Positions 22,880 to 35,227 of a stretch of 64,000 bases of DNA are shown in pieces. The translations under genes were made by a program, and so were the position numbers. The stretch covers positions 6,346,126 to 6,410,125 of the forward strand of contig BSYO01000036.1 in the NCBI GenBank assembly GCA_033239525.1. The letters run 5' to 3'. How positions within the stretch are numbered: the stretch's first letter is position 1; every line of letters begins with the position of its first letter. This stretch comes from Nepenthes gracilis. Lineage: Eukaryota; Streptophyta; Magnoliopsida; Caryophyllales; Nepenthaceae. The notes under the pieces are model-generated. The model made no database searches and was not told the DNA's origin. It saw nothing but the letters and a program-made list of their open reading frames with translations.

Positions 22880-23588
22880 AATTATCTAAATATTTTTTTA
22901 AAATATTTTAAAATAATGTATTTTATTTATTTATTTATTTATTTATATTAATACATTTATATAAAAATAAATATAAATTAAAATCTCACGTCGCAATAAA
23001 TGTTGAAAATTTGTCTAGAGACTAACCGTGTAATATATATTTTTAATTGTTCAATGTATAAAATTTTATGGTGTATAATTTAGTAGTTTCAATATAAAAA
23101 ATATACTTTTATCATATTTATAAGATATTATTCTAAATGTTATAAATCAGAGTGAATATAATTTTTTCCTTCAAAAAATGTAATAAAATTCACCATTTTC
23201 TGAGCTTAGTTATACTCAGCTTTATTCATTAAAAATTATCTATTTATTAAATAAGATGATGTATTATTATTTAATTTTTAAAGTTTTTATAATATAAATA
23301 TTTATTAAATTGTTGTGAAAATATGCGCAGGGAGGAGAGGTTTGGAAGAGAAACGGAGCAGATGGAAAACAACCAGTCAGCCAGCCAGGGGTGAAATCGG
23401 CACAGAAGCCCGGAAAAGGCCGTCGCCGCCGTCGTTGCCCATGGGCAAGACATTTTTACCGCAGCCAATCAATTTTCGTGATGCCCATTTTACCCTCCGT
23501 TTGGTACCAGACTTTTTTTTTATTTTAATTATGCCCTTTAAGCGGCGCTTTGTCTCTTAAAAAATAAAAGGTAAAAAATATTATCATT
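22880..23588. other. AT-rich upstream region of the PIN gene
   Basis: No gene seen. It contains a (TTTA)n stretch near 22925-22950 and ends at the target-site duplication of the large LTR element. Distal PIN regulatory sites may lie here, but none can be named from sequence alone. Confidence 0.5.
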
Positions 23589-25340
23589 TGTTGGGTCACA
23601 ATATAATGGCCTTAAAGACATGGCCGAAGAAGGCGCAGTGGTAAGCAAAAATTTGTCCTAACCAAGAGAAATTTGGGTGGCTGTGGCCCCAGGCGCGGCC
23701 AGTATCCCAAAAACAGAGGCGTACCGAAGAAGTCTCGCACAAGCGGGAAGTATTTTCGTTTGGCGGGAAGATCATTCTTGGCGAAAATTTTGGGGACCCG
23801 CTTTGGAGGGAAAAACATCCATCCCCTTCCCGTTAAAAGGACCAACCCCTGCACAAGAAGGAGGGGAGGCAGAAGGGAAAAGCCACTTTTCCCGAAGCCC
23901 GGGCCTCTGAGGCTGGCCGAGTCAGGGACCCTCTCCCTCTCTCTCTCTCTCTCTCCTTGTCTTCGTGGAAGGAAGAAGAAGGAAATTCGGGAGAGGGAAG
24001 AATGAGCCCAATTTAGCCATCGGTGAGCCAGGCGAACCACGGAGCCCTTTTTGTAGATGATCTGAAGCTTCCCCACTGCCGTCGTTTCTAGAAGAATAAG
24101 GCGTGGAGCCTTCTTGCTGACGACACTCAACGATTCCCTCTCAAATCGGTGCTAGGTGGAGCCCGAAGCTCGCCGTCCATGGCGACCGGCACATCTCCTC
24201 CGTTCCTAACCCAAATGGGGCACTCGGTGGTCCCGGCGACCAAATCCTGCAATTCCCCCTTTTAGTCGGTGTAAGACAGAGCTTCCCCGTAACAAGGTTC
24301 CATGAACCTCCTCCCATGGCGTTTGTCTGCTCATTCCGAGCGACAGCCAAGGCCGGATCTGGGTTCCTTCGAGAATGGCGCTCAGCCATTCCTCCCAAAC
24401 CATGGCAGAAGCGGAAGCATGAAGCATGAAGCTCCCCCAAATAGCAACCAAATCTGTCCCCGAATCACACCCAGAGCTCCTCATGGTAGCAAAGCCCAAC
24501 AGCGTTCCCTAACAAGGAACCCAAGGCTCTCAGTAAAATGTGGAACAAATCCTTGCTCCTACCATGGCGCCTGGTCGCCGTCCTCCAGATCCAGACGAAC
24601 AAGAGCACTCAGCCCTTCGCAGCAGGAGCTTAGGGTTCCCTGGCGCTTATCTGCTTCATCAACGAGCGCCCATCAGCACGAAGAAGAAAGTCACGAAGAA
24701 GAAAGTCCTCAGCAGATAGGGTACGAAGCACTCACCTTGGTGCTCGTCCGCCCGAACTACACAGCTTCCCCGAGGCGATATCCTGCGACTCTTAACAGCC
24801 CAGGTTCCATTCAGCTCGCTCCGCCCAGATGGGCAAGTTCGTATCTGGCAGTCTGCCAGTATAACCCGGGTGGACAGGGCTCAACATCTCCATGCTTACT
24901 TAGATACGTCCGCTAAGCCTCTAAATATCAGCGAGGCCCACAGGCATTCCATCTGACCCAGAAGCAGGGTCTTCTCAAGCCGCTCTCCGCGGGTGCACCC
25001 CAAGAGGGATTTCCTCTAAGCTGCCCTCCGCGGGCGCATAGGTAAGTCGCCCTCCACGGACACATCTATGGAGCTCATGCCTCCAACCACATCCCTCTCA
25101 CACTCCTCTCATTAGATACGCATGCATTCCTCCGTTTATTACAGAAGATATTTGACTTGAGCGTCGGAGTGTCGACGGGGGACAACCCCCCGTCGGCCTC
25201 TGACCTCTTGTTCCTTGTCTGTGTTGTGCAGGGTCCAGTTCATAGAGACGGAGACCGGATCCTTCTCCCGACGTCGCCACGTGCTAGAGAATCCGAAAGC
25301 TCTCTAATCCGTACGGCAACCGCGGACCCGGGACTCAACA
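23589..25340 (+). repeat. LTR1 of the compound element
   Basis: Matches LTR2 and LTR3 over nearly its full length. The first 110 bp or so differ in spacing and wording, so the 5' edge looks rearranged. It contains a (CT)n tract at about 23933-23956 and ends GGGACTCAACA. Confidence 0.85.
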
Positions 25341-25350
25341 TTGGCGCCGT
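25341..25350 (+). other. Primer binding site, tRNA-Asp-like
   Basis: TTGGCGCCGT directly follows LTR1. TGGCGCCGT equals the complement of the 3' end of plant tRNA-Asp, a primer known from several plant gypsy groups. The following bases diverge from that tRNA. Confidence 0.65.
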
Positions 25351-25919
25351 ATGTGGGAAATACGACAAAAATCCTAGCGTCTCCCTTCAATACTCAATCT
25401 CACATATATAAGCGGACAGCACTCAAGTTCCAGCCATCGCCATGGCTCAGACCATGGCCTCCTATGGCGACGATCCCGCACTGGGTACCCATGCCCGGGG
25501 GCTCCGTTCCTTATCCCCCGGACGGGCAGAGAATATCAACATCCGGAATGAAAATCATTTCTTCGGTTGGAGCGGAGTCATCGGTCGCAACGACCCCTCA
25601 TCGATTAAGCCATGCCTGGGGGCTACGCCCTCTAACTCTAAGATGGCCAAGGGATATCAGCGTTAAGCCACCATATCGGCCGGAGGCGAAGCCCCCCATA
25701 GGTGACAACCTCCCTTTTTTCGGGTAGCCGTGCGGACGTACAATCAACTCCGGGCGGGAAACGCACTCGCTATTCAGTGACGTATGTTGGATCTGTGATC
25801 CCTAGACCATTCACACCTGCCGGAAGGTATAAACACTGGGGGCTTCGCCCCTCAACTCCCTGGCGACCAAAGAAGGCCAACAAAGAGTATAACCTGTCAA
25901 AGGGCCCTGACGGAAGGGG

Positions 25920-27260
25920 AGCAACGAGAGAGCCGAGCGGCCCTAGAGGTCGTATAACTTTAACAAAAACTCGGCTTCGACCGAGCGGCCCCAGAGGTCG
26001 TATAACTTCAACAAAAACTTGGCTTCGACCGAGCGGCCCCAGAGGTCGTACCCCAGAGGTCAGGCAACAAAAAACTCCGCTGCCAAGCCAAGCGGCCCCA
26101 GCGGTCGGACCCCGGTGGTCAGGCAACAAAGACTTCGCGCCAACCTAGCGGCCCTAGAGGCAGACCCCAGAGGTCAGGCAACAAAGACTCGGCGCCAACT
26201 GAGCGTCCCAAAGGTAGACCCCAGAGGTCAGGCAACAAAAAACTCGGCCGCCAAGCCGAGCGGCCCCTGAGGCCAGACTCCAGAGGTCAGGCAACAAAAA
26301 AGTCGGCTACCAAGCCAGCGGCCCTAGTCTTCGGACCCCGGTGGTCAGGTAACAATGACTCGGCGCCAACCGAGCGGCCACAGAGGCAGACCCCAGAGGT
26401 CAGGCAACAAAGACTCGGCGCCAACCGAGAGGCCCAGAGGCAGACCCCAAAGGTCAGGCAACAAAAAACTCGGCCGCCAAGCAGCGGCCCCAGAGGGCGG
26501 AAGCCAGAGGTAAGGCAACAAAAAACTCGGCCGCCAAGCCGAGCGGCCCCAGCGGTCGGACCCCGGTGGTCAGGCAACAAAGACTCGGCGTCAACTGAGC
26601 GGCCCCAGAGGCAGACCCTAGAGGTCAGCAACAAAGACTCGGCGTCAACCGAGCGGCCCCAGAGGTAGACCCCGGAGGTCAGGCAACAAAGACTCGGCAC
26701 CAACCGAGCGACCCTAGAGGCAGACCCAAGAGGTCAGGCAACAAAGACTCGGCACCAACCGAGTGGCCCCAGAGGCAGACCCTAGAGGTCAGGCAACAAA
26801 GACTTGGCTGCCTACCGAGCGGCCCCAGAGGCAGATCCCAGAGGTCAGGCAACAAAAAACTCGGCCACCAAGCCAAGCGGCCTCAGCGGTCGGACCACGG
26901 TGGTCAGGCAACAAAGACTCGGCGCCAACTGAGCGGCCCCAGAGGTCAGGCAACAAAGACTCGGCGCCAACTGAGTGGCCCCAGAGGCAGACCCCAGAAG
27001 TCAGGCAACAAAGACTCGACTGCTTACCGAGCGGCCCCAGAGGCAGACCCCAGAGGTCAGGCGACAAAAACTCGGCTGTGACCGAGCTGTCCCAAAGGCC
27101 GGGCCCCAGAGGACAAAACTCAAAAACTCGGCTGTGACCGAGCAGTCTCAGAGGTCGCGCCCCAGAGGTCAAAACTCAAAAACACGGTTGTGCCCGAGCG
27201 GCCCCAGAGGTCAAAACTCAAAAACTCGGTTTTGCCCAAGCAACCCTAGAGGTCGAATCC
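25920..27260. repeat. GC-rich tandem array 1, about 55-bp units, roughly 25 copies
   Basis: The unit reads around GAGCGGCCCCAGAGGCAGAC, then CCAGAGGTCAGGCAACAAA, then ACTCGGCGCCAACC. A short inverted repeat (CTCGGC...GCCGAG type) recurs in most units. Unit wording changes along the array: CGTATAACTTCAACAAAAA at the left, CAGGCAACAAA in the middle, GGTCAAAACTCAAAAA at the right. Confidence 0.9.
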
Positions 27261-27430
27261 CCACTGCGGCATCCAAAGCCATGCGATCTAAGAAGTTAGA
27301 AGGCAGCACGATCCTTGAAGGCAAACGCTCTAAGCCATAGCCAGGATGCGGACAACGATAACAGGAAGAGATTAACATTCAAAGAAGAGCAACGACTTCA
27401 TGCCAAATGGTCAAGGGCCTCGAACCCTTT

Positions 27431-27444
27431 TGCATGGGGGGCTA
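27431..27444 (+). other. Polypurine tract before LTR2
   Basis: TGCATGGGGGGCTA lies immediately upstream of the TGTTGGG start of LTR2. The same tract, with one more G, precedes LTR3 at 30614-30627. Confidence 0.7.
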
Positions 27445-29170
27445 TGTTGGGTCCTAATATAATGGCCCATAAAGCACGGCCCAAATGAAGGGCCCAAGCG
27501 AGAAGCCCAGAAATTTGTCCGCTAACCAAGAGGGCTGGACGGCCCAAGCAGCCCAAGGCACAGGCCAGTATCCCAAAAATAGAGGCGTACCGAAGAAGTC
27601 TCGCACAAGCGGGAAGTATTTTCGTTTGGCGGGAAGATCATTCTTGGCGGGAATTTTGGGGACCCGTTTTGGAGGGAAAAACATCCATCCCCTTCCCGTT
27701 AAAAGGACCAGCCCCTGCATAAGAAGGGGGGAGGCAGAAGGGAAAAGCCACTTTTCCCGAAGCCCGGGCCTCTGAGGCCTGCCGAGTCAGGGACCCTCTC
27801 CCTCCCTCTCTCTCTCTCTCTCTCCTTGTCTTCGTGGAAGGAAGAAGAAGGAAATTTGGGAGAGGTAAGAGTGAGCCAGGCGAACCACGGAGCCCTTTCC
27901 GTAGATGATGTGAAGCTTCCCCACTGCCGTCGTTTCTAGAAGAATAAGGCGTGGAGCCTTCCTGCTGATGGCACTCAACGATTCCCTCTCAAATCGGTGC
28001 TAGGTGGAGCCCGAAGCTCGCCGTCCATGGCGACCAGCACATCTCCTCCGTTCCTAACCCAAACAGGGCACTCGGTGGTCCCGGCGACCAAATCTTGCAA
28101 TTCCCCCTTTTAGTCGGTGTAAGACAGAGCTTCCCCGTAACAAGGTTCCATGAACCTCCTCCCATGGCGTTTGTCTGCTCATTCCGAGCAACAGCCAAGG
28201 CCGGATCTGGGTTCCTTCGAGAATGGCGCTCAGCCATTCCTCCCAAACCATGGCAGAAGCGGAAGCATGAAGCTCCCCCAAATAGCAACCAGATCTATCC
28301 CCGAATCACACCCAGAGCTCCTCACGATAGGGAAGCCCAACAGCGTTCTCTAACAGGGAACCCAAGGCTCTTAGCAAAATGTGGAACAAATCCTTGCTCC
28401 TACCATGGTGATCGGTCGCCGTCCTCCCGAACCAGACGAACGAGAGCACTTAGCCCTTTGCAGTAGGAGCTTAGGGTTCCCTGACGCTCATCTACTTCAT
28501 CAACGAGCGCCCATCAGCACGAAGAAGAAAGTCATGAAGAAGAAAGTCCTCAGCAGATAGGGTACGGAGCACTCACCTCGGTGCTTGTTCGCCCGAACTA
28601 CACAGCTTCCCCGAGGTGATATCCTGCGACTCTTAACAGCCCAGGTTCCATTCATCTTGCTCGGGCCAAATGGGCAAGTTCGTATTTGGCTGTCTGCCAG
28701 TATAACCCGAGCAGACAGGGCCCAACATCTCCATGCTTACCTAGATACGTCCGCTAAGCCTCTAAATATCAACGAGGCCCACAGGCATCCCGTCTGACCC
28801 AGAAGCAGGGTCTTCTCCAAGCCGCTCTCCGCGAGCGCACCCCAAGAGGGATTTCCTCTAAGCCACCCTCCGCGGGCGCACAGGTAAGCCACCCTCCACG
28901 GGCGCATCTATGGAGCTCATGCCTCCAACCACATCCCTCTCACATTCCCCTCATTAGATACGCATGAATTCCTCCGTTTATTAAGGAAGATATTTGACTT
29001 GAGCGTCGGAGTGTCGACGGGGGACAACCCCCCGTCGGCCTCTGACCCATTGTTCGTTGTTTGTGTTGTGCAGGTCTATGTTCATAGAGACGGAGACCAG
29101 ATCCTTCTCCCGACACCGCCACGTGCTAGAGAATCTGGAAGCTCTCTAATCCGAACGGCAACCGCGGACC
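27445..29170 (+). repeat. LTR2 (middle LTR), 3' end deleted
   Basis: Starts TGTTGGGTCC and follows LTR3 closely. Against LTR1 plus internal 1, about 113 bp are missing at 29170/29171, corresponding to 25329-25441. The loss removes the LTR end and primer binding site. Confidence 0.85.
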
Positions 29171-29659
29171 ATGGCTCAGACCATGGTCTCCTATGGCGAC
29201 GATCCCACACTGGGTAGCCATGCCTGGGGGCTCCGTTCCTTATCCCCCGGACGGGCAGAGAATATCAACATCTAGAACGCAAATCATTTCTTCGGCTGGA
29301 GCGGAGTCATCGGTCGCGACGACCCCTCATCGATTAAGCCATGCCTGGGGACTACGCCCTCTAACTCTAAGATGGCCAAGGGATATCAGCGTCAAGCCAC
29401 CATATCGGCCGGGGGCGAGCCCCCCATAGGCAACAACCTCCCTTTTTTTGGGTAGCCGTGCGGACGTACAATCAACTCCGGGCGGGAAACGCACTCGCTA
29501 TTCAGCGACGTATGTTGGATCTGTGATCCCCAGAGCCTTCACACCTGCCAGAAGGTATAAACACTGGGGGCTTCGCCCGTCAACTCCCGGCGACCAAAGA
29601 AGGCCAGCACAGAGCATAACTGCCAGAGGGCCACGACAGGCAGGGGAGCAACGAGAGAG

Positions 29660-30440
29660 CCGAGCGACCCCAGAGGTCGTATAACTTTGACAAAAACTCG
29701 GCTTCGACCGAGCGGCCCCCGAGGTTGTATAACTTCAACAAAAACTCGGCTTCGACCGAGCGGCACCAGAGGTCATATAACTTCAACAAAAAACTCAGCC
29801 GCCAAGCCGAGCGGCCCCAACAGCTGGATCCCAGAGGTCAGGCAACAAAAAACTCGGCCGCCAAGCCGAGTGGCCCCCATAGGTCAGGCAACAAAAAACT
29901 CGGCCGCCAAGCCGAGCGGCCCCAGCGGTCAGACCCCGGTGGTCAAGCAACAAAGACTCGGCGCCAACCGAGCGGCCCAGAGGCAGACCCCAGAGGTCAG
30001 GCAACAAAGACTCGACGCCAACCGACCTGCCCAGAGGCAGACCCCAGAGGTTAGGCAACAAAAAACTCGGTCGCCAAGCCGAGCGGCCCCTGTGGCCGGA
30101 CCCCAGAGGTCAGGCAACAAAAAAACTCGGCCGCTAGGCTGAGCGGCCCCAGCGGTCGGACCCTGGTGGTCTGGCAAGAAAGAGCTGGCGCCAACCGAGT
30201 GGCCCCAGAGGTAGACTCCAGAGGTCAGGAAACAAAGACTAGGCTGTCTACCGAGCGGCCCGAGAGGCAGACCCCCGAGGTCAGGGAACAAAAACTCGGC
30301 TGTGATCGAGCGGTCCCAGAGGCCGGGCCCCAGAGGTCAAAACTCAAAAACTCGGCTGTGACCGAGCGGTCCCAGAGATCGGGCCCTAGAGGTCAAAACT
30401 CAAAAACTCGGTTGTGCCCGAGCAGCCCCAAAGGTCGAAT
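29660..30440. repeat. GC-rich tandem array 2, about 55-bp units, roughly 15 copies
   Basis: Same unit family and same three-zone order as the array at 25920-27260, with fewer copies, so the two internal regions differ by array expansion or contraction. Confidence 0.88.
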
Positions 30441-30627
30441 CCCCACAGCTGCATCCAAAGCCATGCGATCCAAGAAGTTAGAAGGCAGCACGATCCTTGA
30501 AGGCAAACGCTCTAAGCCATAGCCAGGACGCGGACAACGATAACAGGAAGAGATTTACATCCCAAGAAGAGCAATGACTTCATACCAAACAGTCGAGGAC
30601 CTCAAACCCTTTGGCATGGGGGGGCTA

Positions 30628-30982
30628 TGTTGGGTCCCAATATAAGGTCCCATAAAGTACGGCCCAAAGGAAGGGCCCCAGTGAGAAGCCCAAAAAATTG
30701 TCCACTAACCAAGAGGGTTGGACGGCCCAAACAGCCCAAGGCACATGCCAGTATCCCAAAAACAGAGGCGTACCGAAGAAGTCTCGCACAAGCGGGAAGT
30801 ATTTTCGTTTGGCAGGAAGATCATTCTTGGCGGGAATTTTTGGGACCCGTTTTGGAGGGAAAAACATCCATCCCCTTCCTGTTAAAAGGACCAGCCCCTG
30901 CACAAGAAGGGGGGAGGCAGAAGGGAAAAGCCACTTTTCCCGAAGCCCGGGCCTCTGAGGCCGGCCGAGTCAGGGACCCTCT

Positions 30983-31022
<40 letters not shown>

Positions 31023-32372
31023 TGTCTTCGTGGGAGGAAGAAGAAGGAAATTCAGGGGAGGGAAGAATGAGCCCGATTCAGCCATCGGTAAGCCAGGCGA
31101 ACCACGGAGCCCTTTCCGTAGATGATGTGAAGCTTCCTCACTGCCGTCGTTTCCAGAAGAATAAGGCATGGAGCCTTCCTGCTGACGGCACTCAACGATT
31201 CCCTCTCAAATCGATGCTAGGTGGAGCCTGAAGCTCGCCGTCCATGGCGACCGGCACATCTCCTCCGTTCCTAACCCAAATGGGGCACTCGGTGGTCCCG
31301 ACGACCAAATCCTGCAATTTTCCCTTTTAGTCGGTGTAAGACAGAGCTTCCCCGTAACAAGGTTCCATGAACCTCCTCCCATGGCGTTCGTCTGCTCATT
31401 CTGAGCCACAGCCAAGGCCGGATCTGGGTTCCTTCGAGAATGGCGCTCAGCCATTCCTCCAAAACCATGGCAGAAGCGGAAGCATGAAGCTCCCCGAAAT
31501 AGCAACTAGATCTGTCCCCGAATCACACCCAGAGCTCCTCATGGTAGCAAAGCCCAACAGCGTTACCTAACAGGGAACCCAAGGCTCTCAGTAGAATGTG
31601 GAACAAATCCTTGCTCCTACCATGGCGCCTGGTCGCCGTCCTCCAGATCCAGATGAACGAGAGCACTCAGCCCTTCGCAGCAGGAGCTTAGGGTTCCCTG
31701 GCGCTCATCTACTTCATCAACGAGCGCCCATCAGCATGAAGAAGAAAGTCACGAAGAAGAAAGTCCTCAGCAGATAGGGTACGAAGCACTCACCTTGGTG
31801 CTCATCCGCCCGAACTACACAGCTTCCCTGAGGCGATATCCTACGACTCTTAACAGCCCAGGTTCCATCCAGCTTGCTCGGGCTAGATGGGCAAGTTTGT
31901 ATCTGGCAGTCTGCCAGTATAACCCAGGCGGACAGGGCCCAACATTTCCATGCTTACTTAGATACGTCGGCTAAGCCTCTAAATATCAGCGAGGCCCACA
32001 GGCATTCCGTATGACCCAGAAGCAGGGTCCTCTCCAAGCCGCCCTCCGCGGGCGCACCCCAAGAGAGATTTCCTCTAAGCCGCCCTCCACAGGTGCATCT
32101 ATGGAGCTCATGCCTCCAACCACTCCCTCTCACACTCCCCTCATTAGATATGCATGCATTCCTCCGTTTATTGCGGAAGATATTTGACTTGAGCGTCGGA
32201 GTGTCGACGGGGAACAACCCCCCGTCGGCCTCTGACCCTTTGTTCTTTGTTTGTGTTGTGTAGGTCCAGGTTCATAGAGACAGAGATCGAATCCTTCTCC
32301 CAACGCCGCCACGTGCTAGAGAATCCGAAAGCTCTCTAATCCGTACGGCAACTGCGGACCCGGGACGCAGCA
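30628..32372 (+). repeat. LTR3 of the compound element
   Basis: 1745 bp, starts TGTTGGGTCC and ends GGGACGCAGCA. Its (CT)n tract at about 30980-31021 is the longest of the three. The outer target-site copy CCATT follows. Confidence 0.87.
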
Positions 32373-33689
32373 CCATTTAAATATAATTATAATTTAATTA
32401 TTTTTTAAAAAATAATTATTAAATAATAATTTATTCAAAATTTGATATCCCAAATATAAAGATTAATATATATATATTTCTTATCTTTTTAATAGATAGA
32501 CCCATTCCTTCCTCGTTTATTAGGACGATTTCTCTTTTTATTAAATTATCTTGCTGCCATCTTTATTTTGTGAATTATTTTTTTTTTTTTTGCATTATTT
32601 CATTTAATTAACATCCTATATTTATTTATTAATAAAGTATATTGTCGGCTGAAAATTATAACTATATGAATTATGTTTAGGTTATATTTGTGGATGTATT
32701 TTTTTTGGTAAGCATATTTGTGGATGTATGGATAATTCAAATTATAAGATTTTCCTTTCTCCGTGTTCTCTTCTCCTTCCTAATTCTTTTTTCTGCCATT
32801 AGAGTGCTCCCCTAGCTCCTCTTTCGGTTCAAATCTATCGAGAGTTGATTTTTTTTTTTTTTTCTAATTTAGGTCATTTCTTTTATATATATATGCCCTT
32901 AACAAGGGAGTCGATTTCAATAAATGAGACTAAAAGTGCCTTTGCTTGCTGCTACTATTAAAATAAGTTATTTTTTTATGAGTCTTATGCATATTTTATA
33001 TTGATTTTCAGAAGCAGGGAATTCTTGGAATTGCTGGCATAGGCTTCCACGTGAAGAGCACAAGCAAATGCTTGAGCATTGGGTTGGGATGGATTTTTAG
33101 TAGTTATCTGCTAGAGGATGGTGGGCAGGTCACTACTAAAGTGGCTTGTGAAAGTTATAAATATATTGTTTCAACTTTAGGCTGTTAATTAGACCAATTT
33201 AAACATTCTTTGGTCGATAACTTGGGAAAGAAAGAGCAAGGATAAGATCTTTGCCGACTGTTTAGATTCTGAGTCTTATTTTGATATTTTTATCTATGAT
33301 TCTTTTCTTTTTTTTCATCTCTTATTATATTAGCATTAATTTATCAATTTTGTGGAATAACCAAAGGAAATATTTGATATTTGTGTAACAATGATCATGA
33401 TAATAGTGGAGTTTATACAAATCTAATATACTATGAGCTTACCATTCGTTTAAAAGGTTCCCATAAAAAAATTTCATACGTTTTGTTTATTCATAATTGT
33501 GGTTATATTGTGAATGTTTGTAAATTATAATTACATTTTTTTTACAAGTTTAACCAATGAGCTTAGAAATTTGATGACATCCTGGTGATGATGGGTTGTA
33601 TGAGTAATATGATAGATCAAATAATTTAGTGGAAAGATAAAAATTGAGCTGTAATGAGAAGGATGGCTGGCTAGAGGCATGGTAGGACC
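32373..33689. other. AT-rich spacer, possible leader of the gypsy relic
   Basis: No gene seen. It includes a 14-bp poly-T micro-insertion with a 16-bp duplication (32684-32729). The right part may hold the LTR or leader of the gypsy relic, but no boundaries could be fixed. Confidence 0.4.
32684..32729 (-). repeat. Micro-insertion with poly-A end and perfect 16-bp duplication
   Basis: ATATTTGTGGATGTAT occurs at 32684-32699 and again at 32714-32729. Between them is a 14-bp insert that reads GCTTACC plus seven A on the minus strand. Perfect direct repeats around an A-tailed fragment are the mark of target-primed retroposition. Confidence 0.75.
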
Positions 33690-35227
33690 CCTGTTAATCG
33701 TTTTACAGGTGACCATGTTTTAAAATTTTTGGGAGAATTTGACCCCATTAAAGTGGAGAATTGAATATACCGAGTGGAGAAGATGCTTGAGGTGATTAAT
33801 TATCCTAAAAAGGATAGGGTAAACTTTGCTACCTGTAAGCTTGAAGAAGAGGCAAATAGATGGTGGTCTACTTAACGACGAGTTTTGGAGATGGATAATA
33901 AGGAGATTTCATGGGACGTATTTGTAAAGTCTTTGATGGAAAACATTTTTCTTACTAGTGTTTAAGAGATCAAAGAAGATGAGTTTAAACGTTTAAGAAA
34001 AGAAAGTAAGATGGTAGCAGAATATGATACTAAATTTACTGAATTGTCCCACTTTACTCCTCATGTGGTGACAGATGAGACCTAGAGAGCTTAAAAATTT
34101 TTACAATGGTTGTAAGATTTAAGCAGAAAGTAGTTGGTACCCCACTGGTTGCAAATGTATAGTGAAGTACTTGATTGGGCCCTTCTTATTGAGTATAACC
34201 AGTTGAGGGAGAAGTATTTCAAGGGAAGATTAAAGAGTAGCAGTCAAAATTTGAAGGCTAGCCGTTCTCACTTAAGGTCCAAGGCCCAGGATAAAGGAAA
34301 AGCAATTGGGGTAAAGTCTTCATCGACAAAACCCCTGTATTTAAAAACAGTGTGCAAGCATTGTAGTAAGAATTTTTTCGGGAGGCAATATTTCCATCAA
34401 AGTGGAGCTTATTTTAATTGTGACTAAGTTGGCCATATGATGAGAAATTGTCCATTTCCTTCGAGGCGTCCGGAGAAGAAGACTTTCGTTCCTGGGAGGG
34501 CATTTGCGGCAATGACAAAGGATGCAAGAGTAGATTTGTCAACATTTGAAATAATATGCAAATTTTTAACTCGATAGCTCATATTTTGTTTGATATTGGG
34601 TCTACGCATTCTTTTTGGGCCCCTAAGTTTGTTTATAAATTGCATGTGCCCCCTCAAAGTTTTGGTTTTGCATTGATGGTATCCACCTTGGTAGATAAAC
34701 CTTTGTTAGCCTATATTATATATCTTCAATGTCTGGTTTGGGTTAATGGATTTAAATTGTTGGCAGACTTGATGTTACTTGATACGCTTGATTTCGATAT
34801 TATTTTGAGAATAGATTGGTTGGCATACTATTACGCTATCATAGATTATTACAATAAATCCATTTTATTCTGTATCCAGGGATATGAATTTTTTATGTTT
34901 TAAGAAAAAAGTTGGAAAGGAATTGATCGGATTAATTTTGCCTCTGTATAAGAGCCATTTGACGAAAAATGGATGCCATGCTTATTTGCCTGCGTGACCA
35001 CATATGAATGTCATAATATGGCACTTGAATAGATTCTTATAGTATCTAAATTCGACGATACTTTTTTAGAGATATTGTCTAGTTTACCTCGTAGTCAAAA
35101 GATTAAATTTGCTCTTGATGTTGTGTCGGGATCTGCACCAATTTTGAGAACTCCCTATAAAATGGCTTCATCCAAACTAAGGAAATTGAAGAAACAATTA
35201 TAAGAATTGTTGCGAAAGAATTTATTC
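33690..35227 (+). pseudogene. Ty3/gypsy relic: gag, protease, start of RT
   Basis: Gag (about 33720-34130) shows VEKMLEVINYP and EEEANRWW, typical of Retrotrans_gag. A zinc knuckle near 34400-34455 reads YFNCD-stop-VGHMMRNCP, with the first Cys changed to Tyr and an internal stop. The protease, in the frame 34556-34903, shows ILFDIGSTHSFW (retropepsin DxG class). The RT start (about 35040-35227) shows the SLPRSQKIKFALDVVSGSAP block and then PYKMAS. Many in-frame stops make it inactive. It is cut at 35227 by a solo LTR and resumes at 37599. Confidence 0.88.

Larger units (their letters stand above)
23589..32372 (+). mobile_element. Non-autonomous LTR element with three LTRs and two internal regions
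   Basis: Order: LTR1 23589-25340, internal 1 25341-27444, LTR2 27445-29170, internal 2 29171-30627, LTR3 30628-32372. LTRs start TGTTGGGT and end in CAACA or GCAGCA. One outer target-site duplication flanks the whole block: TCATT (23584-23588) and CCATT (32373-32377), one transition apart. No gag or pol domain is visible, so the element would need proteins from elsewhere (LARD-like). GC content is far above the surroundings. The LTRs are clearly more alike than those of the intronic copia element, suggesting younger age. Confidence 0.85.

Noticed and set aside
23612..24916. Open frames in LTR1 (for example 24130-23612 minus, 24302-24916 plus) and their copies in LTR2 and LTR3
   Set aside because: They repeat with the LTRs, differ in length between copies through indels, and show no known domain.
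25341..25350. tRNA-like signal at TGGCGCCGT
   Set aside because: Only the primer-binding complement of a tRNA 3' end is present; no cloverleaf surrounds it.
26287..27172. Long open frames on both strands in the 55-bp array (such as 26763-27137 plus and 27172-26789 minus)
   Set aside because: The unit length is not a multiple of three, so each unit shifts the frame. Frames stay open only because the unit is GC-rich and lacks stops; protein repeats appear in all frames.
25920..30440. CRISPR-like look of regularly spaced repeats
   Set aside because: The DNA is plant nuclear, the units abut as a minisatellite without unique spacers, and no cas gene is present.
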